Below, in pieces: positions 54,722 through 61,912 of a stretch of 64,000 nt of DNA. The stretch is taken from positions 3,596,001-3,660,000 of the forward strand of contig NZ_AUBJ02000001.1 of the NCBI RefSeq assembly GCF_000429185.2, read 5' to 3'. Each line of letters starts with the position of its first letter. Position 1 is the stretch's first letter. Made by a program: the position numbers and the translations under genes. This DNA is from Actinoalloteichus caeruleus DSM 43889. GTDB taxonomy: Bacteria; Actinomycetota; Actinomycetes; Mycobacteriales; Pseudonocardiaceae. The notes beneath the pieces were generated by a model. The model was not told the DNA's origin. It saw nothing but the letters and a program-made list of their open reading frames with translations, and searched no databases.

Positions 54722-57004
54722 ATGCCCGGCACCTCACTCGCGGACTGGCTGCGTGACCAGGACGACGGCACGCTCGCGGCCCTGCTGCGGGCGCGCCCTG
54801 ACGTGGCCACCCCGCCCCCCGCGGACAGCTCGGTCCTGGCCACCCGCGTCGGAGTCCGGGTGTCCGTCGCCCGGGCCTGCGATGACCTCGACGCCCGTTG
54901 CCTGGACATCCTCACCGCCCTGCTGGTCCTCGACGCCGACCGTCGGCCCGCCTCCCGGTCGGAGCTCGACCGGCTGCTGGGCGACGCGGTACCCGCCGAA
55001 CCGCTGCGCGACTCGCTCACCACGCTCACGCACCGCGCGCTGGTGTGGACCGTGGGCGACGGGGCTGAGCTCGCCGTCGTCCCCAGCCTCCGCGAGGTTC
55101 TGGGCCCCTACCCGGCCGGGCTGGGCAGGTCGGTCCCCGACCTGGCCGGGGTCGACCCGCTCGCCAGGGTGGCGGAACTGGGCGAACCGGAACGCCGGCT
55201 GCTCGACACCCTCGCCGCGGGCCCGCCGGTCGGGGCCACCCGGGAGGCGGGCAGCCCGGTGCCGACACCACCCCGGACGCCCGTGCAACGCCTGCTGGCG
55301 GCGGGGCTGCTGGTGCGGCGGGACAGCGAGACCGTCGAACTGCCCAGGGAGGTCGGGCTGGCCCTGCGCGGTTCCGACCCGCTCCCGGGCTTCCGCGGCA
55401 CCCCACCGGTCCTGGACACCGCCCCCCGTGACGCCGCACTCGTCGACGCCACCGCCGCCGGCGCGGCGATGGAACTGGGCCGGCAGGTGGAGGCGGTGCT
55501 GCGCCTGTGGTCGGCCGACCCCCCGCCCATCCTGAAGTCCGGCGGGTTGGCGGTCCGGGAGCTCAAACGGGTCGCGAAGGCCGTGGACTGCGCCGAGGGG
55601 CACGCCGCCCTGCTGGTGGAGCTGGCGGTGGGCGCGGGGCTGGTCGCGGCCAGCGGGGAGGAGTCGGGCGACTGGCTGCTCAGCACAACGGCGGACCAGT
55701 GGCTGAGCGCGCCCCCCGAGCTGCGCTGGGGGGCGTTGGCCAGGGCGTGGCTCCACCTCCCCCGCCTCCCCGGGCGGACGGGTGCGCGCGACGAGCGCGA
55801 CCGCGCGCTCGGCCCGCTCTCCGACGACCTGCGCTTCCCGCAGGCCCCCCTGGAACGGGTCCGCGTGCTGGATCTCTTCGCCGGGCTGGCCCCGGGCACG
55901 GTGGTCCGCGACCAGGAACGGGCCGTCGCGGTCCTCGCCTGGCGGGCCCCCCGCCGCGGCGGACGGCTCCGGGACCAGCTGGCCCGGTGGACCGTCGAGG
56001 AGGCGACCTCGCTCGGCGTGCTGGCGTTGGGCGGGCTCTCCACGGCGGGCAGGGCGCTGCTCGCCGAGGCGAGCGGTGCGCCTCCGGAGGACGAGCCGAC
56101 CCGCCTGATGGGGGCAGCGATGCCCCCGCCGGTGGACCACGTGCTGGTCCAGGCCGACCTGACCGTCGTCGCCCCCGGCCCACTCGAACCCGGGCTCAGC
56201 GACATGATGGGGCTGGTCGCGGACGTGGAGTCCGCGGGAGGGGCCACCGTCTACCGGGTCACCGAGAGCACGGTGCGCCGAGCTCTCGACGCCGGTCACA
56301 CCGCGGCCGAGCTGCACGACTTCTTCCGCACCCGGTCCAGGACGCCCGTCCCCCAGTCGCTGTCCTACCTCCTCGACGACGTGGCGCGGCGGCACGGGCT
56401 GCTCAGGGTCGGCACGGCGGAGTGCTTCGTCCGCTGCGAGGACCCCGTCCTGCTCGCCGAGGTGCTGAGCAGTCCCAGGACGACCGACCTCGGGTTGCGC
56501 CGGATCGCCCCCACGGTGGCGATCAGCCCGCTACCCCTCGGTGACGTCCTCGCCGAGTTGCGGGCGGCGGGGTTCGCCCCGGCCGCCGAGGACACCGGCG
56601 GGCAGCTGCTCGATCTGCGACCCCCCGGACGCCGCACGGCCCGGCGCGCCGCTCCGGGCCGGCGGACCGTGCCGACCGGCGCCCTCGGTGAGGAGCGGGT
56701 GCTCGAGCTGGTCGCGCACCTCCGGGCGGGCGACCGCGCCGGAGCGGCCCAACGGGGTCGCACGGCCTCCTCGGGCGTCGGGAACGGGACCAGCTCGTCG
56801 GCGGCGCTCAGCCTGTTGCACCAGGCCGTCCGCGCCGGGCGCAGCATCTGGATCGGCTTCGTCGACTCGCACGGCACCGCCACCCAGCGGGTGGTGCGCC
56901 CCGTCCGCATCGGCGGCGGGTACGTGGAGGGCTTCGACCAGGACCAGGCCGCCTGCCGGTACCCGCTGCACCGCATCACCAGCGCGGCCCTGGTGGAGGA
57001 CTGA
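54722..57004 (+). CDS. Helicase-associated (XPB N-terminal-like) domain protein
   Basis: A 760-residue protein of the actinobacterial family that neighbours the XPB/Ercc3 helicase. It has winged-helix-like repeats at the N-terminus (SLADWLRDQDDGTLAALLRA), a central domain DHVLVQADLTVVAPGPLEP followed by VTESTVRRALDAGHTAAELH and SYLLDDVARRHGLLRVG (helicase C-terminal-like Helicase_C_3), and a C-terminal WYL-like beta domain (IWIGFVDSHGTATQRVVRPV). XPB itself is not in the window on either side of it, where it sits in mycobacteria from memory. DNA repair role inferred from family context. Confidence 0.85.
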   Translation: MPGTSLADWLRDQDDGTLAALLRARPDVATPPPADSSVLATRVGVRVSVARACDDLDARCLDILTALLVLDADRRPASRSELDRLLGDAVPAEPLRDSLTTLTHRALVWTVGDGAELAVVPSLREVLGPYPAGLGRSVPDLAGVDPLARVAELGEPERRLLDTLAAGPPVGATREAGSPVPTPPRTPVQRLLAAGLLVRRDSETVELPREVGLALRGSDPLPGFRGTPPVLDTAPRDAALVDATAAGAAMELGRQVEAVLRLWSADPPPILKSGGLAVRELKRVAKAVDCAEGHAALLVELAVGAGLVAASGEESGDWLLSTTADQWLSAPPELRWGALARAWLHLPRLPGRTGARDERDRALGPLSDDLRFPQAPLERVRVLDLFAGLAPGTVVRDQERAVAVLAWRAPRRGGRLRDQLARWTVEEATSLGVLALGGLSTAGRALLAEASGAPPEDEPTRLMGAAMPPPVDHVLVQADLTVVAPGPLEPGLSDMMGLVADVESAGGATVYRVTESTVRRALDAGHTAAELHDFFRTRSRTPVPQSLSYLLDDVARRHGLLRVGTAECFVRCEDPVLLAEVLSSPRTTDLGLRRIAPTVAISPLPLGDVLAELRAAGFAPAAEDTGGQLLDLRPPGRRTARRAAPGRRTVPTGALGEERVLELVAHLRAGDRAGAAQRGRTASSGVGNGTSSSAALSLLHQAVRAGRSIWIGFVDSHGTATQRVVRPVRIGGGYVEGFDQDQAACRYPLHRITSAALVED

Positions 57005-57026
57005 GGGGAGCCGCGTCGCCTGGTTC

Positions 57027-57042
57027 GGGCGGCCCGCCGCCC
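57027..57042. terminator. Hairpin between converging genes
   Basis: GGGCGGC-CC-GCCGCCC is a perfect 7-bp inverted repeat in the 41-base gap between the converging helicase-associated gene and the 127-residue gene. Suits a bidirectional terminator. Confidence 0.6.
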
Positions 57043-57045
57043 TGA

Positions 57046-57429
57046 TCAGTTGGGCGACCAGAGCGGCGTCGCACCGGTGCGGCCCGACGGCGGGCGGGTC
57101 CACAGGTACCGGGGACGCACCACCCGGTAGCTTGGCGACGTCGGCGCCCCCGGCTCACCCGGTTCGGGCAGGGAGAGCAACTCGACGACCACCTCGACGA
57201 ACCCTCCCTCCGCCGCCCACAGCAGGGTGGCGTTCCCGGGGCCGCTGGGGCCGGCCACCATCCTCGCCGCGTGGGCGTCCGCCAATCCCGTGACCCTGAG
57301 CAGGTCGATGTGGAGCCCGTGGTCGCGGGCGAAGAGCTCGGCGCGCGCGGTCCGGCCACGCGCGGGCAGCCGAACGTGGGTGAAGTTCCTCGCGGTCAAC
57401 GCTCGGACCGCGTCCTGGACGGCTCGCAT
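57046..57429 (-). CDS. Hypothetical protein, unknown function
   Basis: A 127-residue protein with strong third-position G/C bias. The N-terminal half reads RAVQDAVRALTARNFTHVRL and the middle HGLHIDLLRVTGLADAHAAR, an alternating helix-strand pattern; the end (RVVRPRYLWTRPPSGRTG) is Pro/Arg-rich. ATG at 57429. No known domain recognised. It converges on the helicase-associated gene. Confidence 0.65.
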   Translation of the reverse strand: MRAVQDAVRALTARNFTHVRLPARGRTARAELFARDHGLHIDLLRVTGLADAHAARMVAGPSGPGNATLLWAAEGGFVEVVVELLSLPEPGEPGAPTSPSYRVVRPRYLWTRPPSGRTGATPLWSPN

Positions 57430-57659
57430 GTCGCTCCCGGGCGGACCGCGCGGACCGCCCCGAGTGGGGCCGGGGTGGGAACGGCGGCGGTCGCCGAACG
57501 TCCCGCTGTCGCCGTCGAGTCTGCCCGCGGGGACGTGGGCACGCGGTGTGGTGGTGGCGCCCCGGGTGCGGCGACCGGGCGGCGGCAGCCGTCCCGTCGG
57601 CCTGACCCGCGCCGACGCGACGTCGTTCCCGCTCCGGGCCTCGTGCTCCGGATGCGGTC

Positions 57660-58154
57660 ATGGAGCGGGAACACCGAGGGACGAGCGGGGCGAGGGTGGA
57701 CGAGGGCAGCGTGCGGCAGGAGGTCGTGCTCGACGTGCCGCCGCCACGAGCCTGGCGACTGGTGACGCGGCCGGACCACCCTCGGGTCTGGTACGCCTTC
57801 GACGGCGCGGCCCTGGACGGCAGGGCGGGCGGCCTGGTCGAGTACCGCCGGCGTGAGCACGGCGGGTACCTCGGGGTCGTGGAGGAGTTCGACCCGCCGA
57901 CGCTCCTCCGCTACCGGTGCTCGACGCTTCCCGAACGCCCACCCCAGCCGGGCGGGCTGGCCACCGTCACCGTGCGACTGGAGGCCCGGTCACCCACCTC
58001 GACGCTGGTCCGGGTGGTGGAGAGCGGACTGACGGCGTTGGAGGTGTCCCCGGAGGATCGGCGGCAGTACCGGACGGCGACGGCGATGGGCTGGGCTGGT
58101 GGCCTCGCGCTCCTGGTGGGACCGGCGGCCTCGGCGGCGGACCGGGATCCGTGA
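57660..58154 (+). CDS. SRPBCC-family protein (AHSA1/START-like)
   Basis: A 164-residue hydrophobic-ligand-binding fold. VRQEVVLDVPPPRAWRLVTR begins the helix-grip and YLGVVEEFDPPTLLRYRCST and VTVRLEARSPTSTLVRVVES follow the AHSA1 pattern. ATG at 57660. It converges on the AraC gene, 49 bases away. No co-located enzyme indicates a ligand. Confidence 0.8.
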   Translation: MEREHRGTSGARVDEGSVRQEVVLDVPPPRAWRLVTRPDHPRVWYAFDGAALDGRAGGLVEYRRREHGGYLGVVEEFDPPTLLRYRCSTLPERPPQPGGLATVTVRLEARSPTSTLVRVVESGLTALEVSPEDRRQYRTATAMGWAGGLALLVGPAASAADRDP

Positions 58155-58203
58155 GGCCGGTCCGCCACGACGGCCTCCCCCGGTCCGAACCGTTCCGCCG
58201 ACG

Positions 58204-59076
58204 TCACCCCGCACCGGTCACACCGTCCTCGCCCGCCCGGTGGCGGAGCAGGTCGCCGGGGCTGAGGGCGGACAGCGCCCGCACCTCCCGGGAGAGGTGC
58301 GCCTGGTCCGCGTACCCCGCCTCCCCGGCCAGCCCGGCCAGGGACCTCCGTTGGCGGTGCGGCGACTCCGCGAGGCGGAGGAACCGGTGCAGGCGGAACG
58401 TGCGGTGCAGCTCCTTCGGCCCGAGGCCCGCGTGCGCGAGCACCAGGCGGCGGAGCTGCCGACCGGACACCCCCAGGTCGGCGGCCATCCGTTCGACCCG
58501 GGCCGCCGGGTCCCGCGCCAGCCGGTCCACCGTTCGGCGCACCCTCGGATCGGGAGCGGAACAGGCCCACCTCGTGCGGGTCGCACCGGCCGCCCCCGGC
58601 TCCCCGAGGGCCAGCCCGGTGAGTTCCCGCGCGGCGGCGGGGGAGAGCACCGCGTCCAGGGGGAGGACCTCGTCACGCAGCAGGGACGCCGGGACACCGA
58701 ACACCGCTGACAGCGCCCCGGGCCGGACGCGGATCGCACGACACCGGGACCCGCCCGCCAGGCCCACCACGACCGGTGCCATGGTGGGGCCGACCAGCTC
58801 GACCACGCCGCTGTCCCACACCACGACGTCGGCGGCCCCGTCCGGCAGGACGAGCTGGTGGTGGCGTGTGCCGTCCGGGACCCGTTGGGTCCACCGCACG
58901 GCCAGCCCCGGCCACAGCGAGGTGGCGGGGTGCTCCCGGTACGACGACCCGGTGCGCACCGCCGAGGTCGCCCGGCCCTGCCCGGCTGGCAACCGCGACG
59001 GCCCGCCGGCGGAGCCCGGGTGCCAGGAGGTGTCGCCGCGCTCGGCGCGCCCGCCGGTGTCCGTGGTGGCAGACAT
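58204..59076 (-). CDS. AraC-family transcriptional regulator
   Basis: A 290-residue regulator. The N-terminal part (residues about 50-140) reads LWPGLAVRWTQRVPDGTRHH and QLVLPDGAADVVVWDSGVVE, the DUF6597-type sensor domain; the C-terminal AraC domain has two HTHs: VERMAADLGVSGRQLRRLVL and SLAGLAGEAGYADQAHLSRE. ATG at 59076. Divergent from the RibD-like gene, so it could regulate that gene. Confidence 0.88.
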   Translation of the reverse strand: MSATTDTGGRAERGDTSWHPGSAGGPSRLPAGQGRATSAVRTGSSYREHPATSLWPGLAVRWTQRVPDGTRHHQLVLPDGAADVVVWDSGVVELVGPTMAPVVVGLAGGSRCRAIRVRPGALSAVFGVPASLLRDEVLPLDAVLSPAAARELTGLALGEPGAAGATRTRWACSAPDPRVRRTVDRLARDPAARVERMAADLGVSGRQLRRLVLAHAGLGPKELHRTFRLHRFLRLAESPHRQRRSLAGLAGEAGYADQAHLSREVRALSALSPGDLLRHRAGEDGVTGAG

Positions 59077-59235
59077 GCCCCCACCCTGCCAGCGCCCGAG
59101 GTGGGCGTGCCGACCCAGCCCCTGGCCGCGTCCCCGGCGGGCGGCTGGCCCCGCTGGCGGGGCGGTTCCGGCCATCCGGGTGCGGGAGGATCGTGACGCC
59201 GTGCCCACGGTGGGCGGCGAACGAGGAGGAACGCG

Positions 59236-59916
59236 ATGGGTGAGGACCGGCCGTATGTCCTGGTGAGCTGCGCGATGTCCGTGGACGGTCACATCGACGA
59301 CGCCTCGCCCGACCGGCTGCTGCTCTCCGGGGAGGCCGACTTCGACCGGGTGGACGAGGTGCGCGCGGGCTGTGACGCCATCCTCGTGGGCGCCAACACC
59401 ATCCGCCGGGACGACCCGCGACTCCTCGTGCGGTCCGAGGACCGGCGGCGGGCGCGCGTGGCGAGGGGAGTTCCGCCCTCGCCGACCAAGGTCACGCTGA
59501 CCACCAGCGGAGATCTCGACCCCGGAGCGGCCTTCTTCACCGAGGGGACGGTGGAGAAGCTCGTCTACGCGCCCCATCGGGCCGCCGGCGTGTTGGGTCG
59601 GGACGTCGGTGGTCGGGCCGTCGTGGTCGACGCGGGGCCCCGGGTCGACCTGGCCTGGGTGCTCGCCGACCTCGCGGGGCGGGGGGTGCGCCGTCTGCTG
59701 GTCGAGGGGGGCACGGCGATCCACACCTGGTTCCTCACGACCGGGCTGGTCGACGAACTCCATCTGGTCGTCGCGCCGTTCTTCGTGGGGGACCGCCGGG
59801 CTCCGCGCCTCGTCGGCGACGGCGAGTTCCCCTGGACGTCGAACCGACGCATGACCCTGGTGGAGGCTCGCCCGGTCGGCGACGTGGTGCTGCTCCGGTA
59901 CCGGCTGCCGTCCTGA
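59236..59916 (+). CDS. RibD C-terminal-domain reductase-like protein
   Basis: A 226-residue dihydrofolate-reductase-fold protein resembling the reductase domain of RibD. SCAMSVDGHIDDASPDRLLL is the typical N-terminal strand-helix; CDAILVGANTIRRDDPRLLV and RRLLVEGGTAIHTWFLTTGL bind NADPH. No deaminase domain is present, so it is a stand-alone reductase. ATG at 59236, preceded by GAGGAGG; divergent AraC gene upstream. Substrate may be a pyrimidine or another carbonyl compound. Confidence 0.88.
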   Translation: MGEDRPYVLVSCAMSVDGHIDDASPDRLLLSGEADFDRVDEVRAGCDAILVGANTIRRDDPRLLVRSEDRRRARVARGVPPSPTKVTLTTSGDLDPGAAFFTEGTVEKLVYAPHRAAGVLGRDVGGRAVVVDAGPRVDLAWVLADLAGRGVRRLLVEGGTAIHTWFLTTGLVDELHLVVAPFFVGDRRAPRLVGDGEFPWTSNRRMTLVEARPVGDVVLLRYRLPS

Positions 59917-59920
59917 TCCT

Positions 59921-59936
59921 CGGTCGAGTTCGACCG
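59921..59936 (+). terminator. Hairpin after the RibD-like gene
   Basis: CGGTCGA-GT-TCGACCG is a perfect inverted repeat, 4 bases after the stop; the inner pairs would open to give a larger loop. Weak but correctly placed. Confidence 0.5.
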
Positions 59937-60141
59937 GTCGCGCCCGGCGGTGTTCCGATCCGGGGCCCGGAGGGTCCGCCCCGGTGGTGGGCTGCCGGCG
60001 CGGCGGTGGCACCGCGTCCGCGGTCGGACTCGTGCCGCTTCCGCCCATCGGCCCGGACCGGGAGCCCCCGACGACTCCCTCCTGGCCCGGGTCCACCTCT
60101 CTTCTCAGCCGGCAGCGGCCCCACCCGGACTGCCGGAACGA

Positions 60142-60169
60142 TGGCCGCCGGCGGCACCCGCCACGGCCA
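60142..60169 (-). terminator. Hairpin downstream of the conservon
   Basis: On the minus strand TGGCCG/CGGCCA outer arms (60142-60147, 60164-60169) and GGCGG/CCGCC inner arms form a stem-loop 10 bases past the conservon GTPase stop. No T-run. Confidence 0.6.
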
Positions 60170-60179
60170 CCGGTGTGCC

Positions 60180-60788
60180 TCAGCTGCCGCTGTGCACGGC
60201 CAGCCGCTGCCGCATCGCGTGCTCGACCAGCGTGATCAGCGCCTGCTTCGTCGAGTCGCGGTTGCGCGCGTCACACGTCACGATCGGCACGTTCTCGTCG
60301 ATCGTGAGCGCCTCCCGCACATCCTCGATCCGGTGGTGCAACATGCCGTCGAAGCAGTTCACCGCCACCACGTAGGGCAGCTCCCGGTCGTCGAAGAAGT
60401 CGATCGAGGCGAACGCGTCGGCGAGCCGGCGGGTGTCGACCAACACGATCGCGCCGATGGCGCCCTTCACGAGGTCGTCCCACATGAACCAGAACCTGTG
60501 CTGGCCGGGCGTGCCGAACAGGTACAGGATCAGGTCGCTGTCCAGCGAGACCCGGCCGAAGTCCATGGCGACCGTGGTGGTCACCTTCCCCGGCGTCGCG
60601 GTCAGGTCGTCGACCCCCACGCTGGCTTCCGTCATGACAGCTTCAGTGGTCAGCGGCACGATTTCGGAGACCGAGCCCACGAAGGTCGTCTTGCCGACGC
60701 CGAACCCTCCGGCCACGACGATCTTCGTGGATGTGGTCGCCTGCTTCTGTTCCGCATTCCGCTGGGGATCAAAGCCTGCGAAGCCCAC
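60180..60788 (-). CDS. cvnD: Conservon Ras-like GTPase
   Basis: A 202-residue GTP-binding protein, last gene of the operon. The P-loop is VVAGGFGVGKTTFVGSVSE at about residues 24-42; the switch/G3-type LYLFGTPGQHRFWFMW follows at about 88-103; the usual G4 NKxD is replaced by VVAVNCFDG. GTG at 60788 lies inside the 3' end of the DUF742 gene (20-base overlap). In Streptomyces such GTPases work with the roadblock and DUF742 proteins in a membrane-linked signalling complex. Confidence 0.92.
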   Translation of the reverse strand: MGFAGFDPQRNAEQKQATTSTKIVVAGGFGVGKTTFVGSVSEIVPLTTEAVMTEASVGVDDLTATPGKVTTTVAMDFGRVSLDSDLILYLFGTPGQHRFWFMWDDLVKGAIGAIVLVDTRRLADAFASIDFFDDRELPYVVAVNCFDGMLHHRIEDVREALTIDENVPIVTCDARNRDSTKQALITLVEHAMRQRLAVHSGS

Positions 60789-61458
60789 TTAACACCCTTT
60801 CCAGGAACGCGAGAGACGGCCCGTCACCCGTCACCAGGCCGCTGTTGTGCACGAGGACCAGCCCCAGACTCGCCATGTCGCCGATCAGCACCCGGACCAC
60901 GCCCAGTGGCAACCGGAGGTGCGCGGCGATCTCCGCCACCGACCGGGTCTCGGTGCACAGACCGCAGATCGACCGGTGCTCGGCCAGCGCCGCGGTCCGC
61001 TGCTCGCGGCCACGATCGCTGGTGGAGACCAACGCCTCGATGGGAAGATCATAATCGGGGCGGGTCCGCCCGCCCGTCCTGGCGTAGGGGCGGACGAGGG
61101 AACCGGTCTCCACCAGCGGATCCCGGCTCTCCTCGTCGTCGTGCTCGTACTCCGGCCAGCTCTGCTCGGTCTCGTCGACCGGTGGCGGGGCCTGGTAGCC
61201 GTCGGAGTAGCCGCGGTCGGCGTACTCCCCGGCGTAACCGTCGGAATAGTTGTCGGACATGCTCGTGCCGAGCAAATCGGCGCCAGGTCCACCGAAGAGC
61301 GCGCGGTCCGGGTCTCCGACGAGGTAGTCGACGTCTTCGTCCCGGTGGTGCCGCTCGGCCCGGTCCCGGTGATGGGATCGTCCGTAGAAGCCATCGAGGT
61401 CGAGGCGGCTGGCCCAGTCGCCAGCACGTCCGTCACCGGAACCAGGGTCAGTGGTCAT
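60769..61458 (-). CDS. cvnC: Conservon DUF742 protein with long N-terminal extension
   Basis: A 229-residue protein. The conserved DUF742 domain is the C-terminal half: ETGSLVRPYARTGGRTRPDY, EHRSICGLCTETRSVAEIAA and HLRLPLGVVRVLIGDMASLG. It resembles a winged helix. The N-terminal about 115 residues are acidic, Asp/Tyr/Gly-rich (SDNYSDGYAGEYADRGYSDG) and probably disordered, longer than usual. ATG at 61458. Overlaps the GTPase gene downstream. Confidence 0.9.
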   Translation of the reverse strand: MTTDPGSGDGRAGDWASRLDLDGFYGRSHHRDRAERHHRDEDVDYLVGDPDRALFGGPGADLLGTSMSDNYSDGYAGEYADRGYSDGYQAPPPVDETEQSWPEYEHDDEESRDPLVETGSLVRPYARTGGRTRPDYDLPIEALVSTSDRGREQRTAALAEHRSICGLCTETRSVAEIAAHLRLPLGVVRVLIGDMASLGLVLVHNSGLVTGDGPSLAFLERVLSGLRRL

Positions 61459-61489
61459 CACCGATCACTCCGTAAGTTCACCTGCGAGG

Positions 61490-61912
61490 TCACCTGCGGG
61501 TAGCACCTTGCAACTGGGCTCGTAGCTCTGGCGTGAGCTGGGCCCCGACCCGCTCGACGAGCAATGTCATCTCGTAGGCCACCAAACCGATATCACAGTT
61601 CGGTGCCGCCAGGACAGCCAAACAGGAGCCGTCACTGATGGACATCAGGAACAGGAAGCCCTGTTCCATCTCCACCACGGTCTGCGCCACCTCACCGGCG
61701 TCGAAGACCCGGGCGGCGCCCTGGGTGAGGCTGATCAGGCCGGAGGCAACCGCGGAGAGCTGCTCGGCCCGGTCCCGGGGCAGGCCGTGTGAACCCGCGA
61801 GTAGGAGGCCGTCCGCGGAGACGACCACCGCGTGGGCGACGCCGGGGACACGCCGTACGAAATCAGTGATCAACCAACCGAAGCTGCCTGGTTGCTGGGC
61901 GGAAGCGGTCAC
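61490..61912 (-). CDS. cvnB: Conservon roadblock/LC7-domain protein
   Basis: A 140-residue protein with the roadblock/LC7 fold, residues about 10-125: [40 protein letters not shown] and [20 protein letters not shown]. Such proteins act as regulators of the adjacent GTPase (MglB-like). ATG at 61912 overlaps the sensor-kinase stop (ATGA), so translation is coupled. Confidence 0.93.
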   Translation of the reverse strand: MTASAQQPGSFGWLITDFVRRVPGVAHAVVVSADGLLLAGSHGLPRDRAEQLSAVASGLISLTQGAARVFDAGEVAQTVVEMEQGFLFLMSISDGSCLAVLAAPNCDIGLVAYEMTLLVERVGAQLTPELRAQLQGATRR

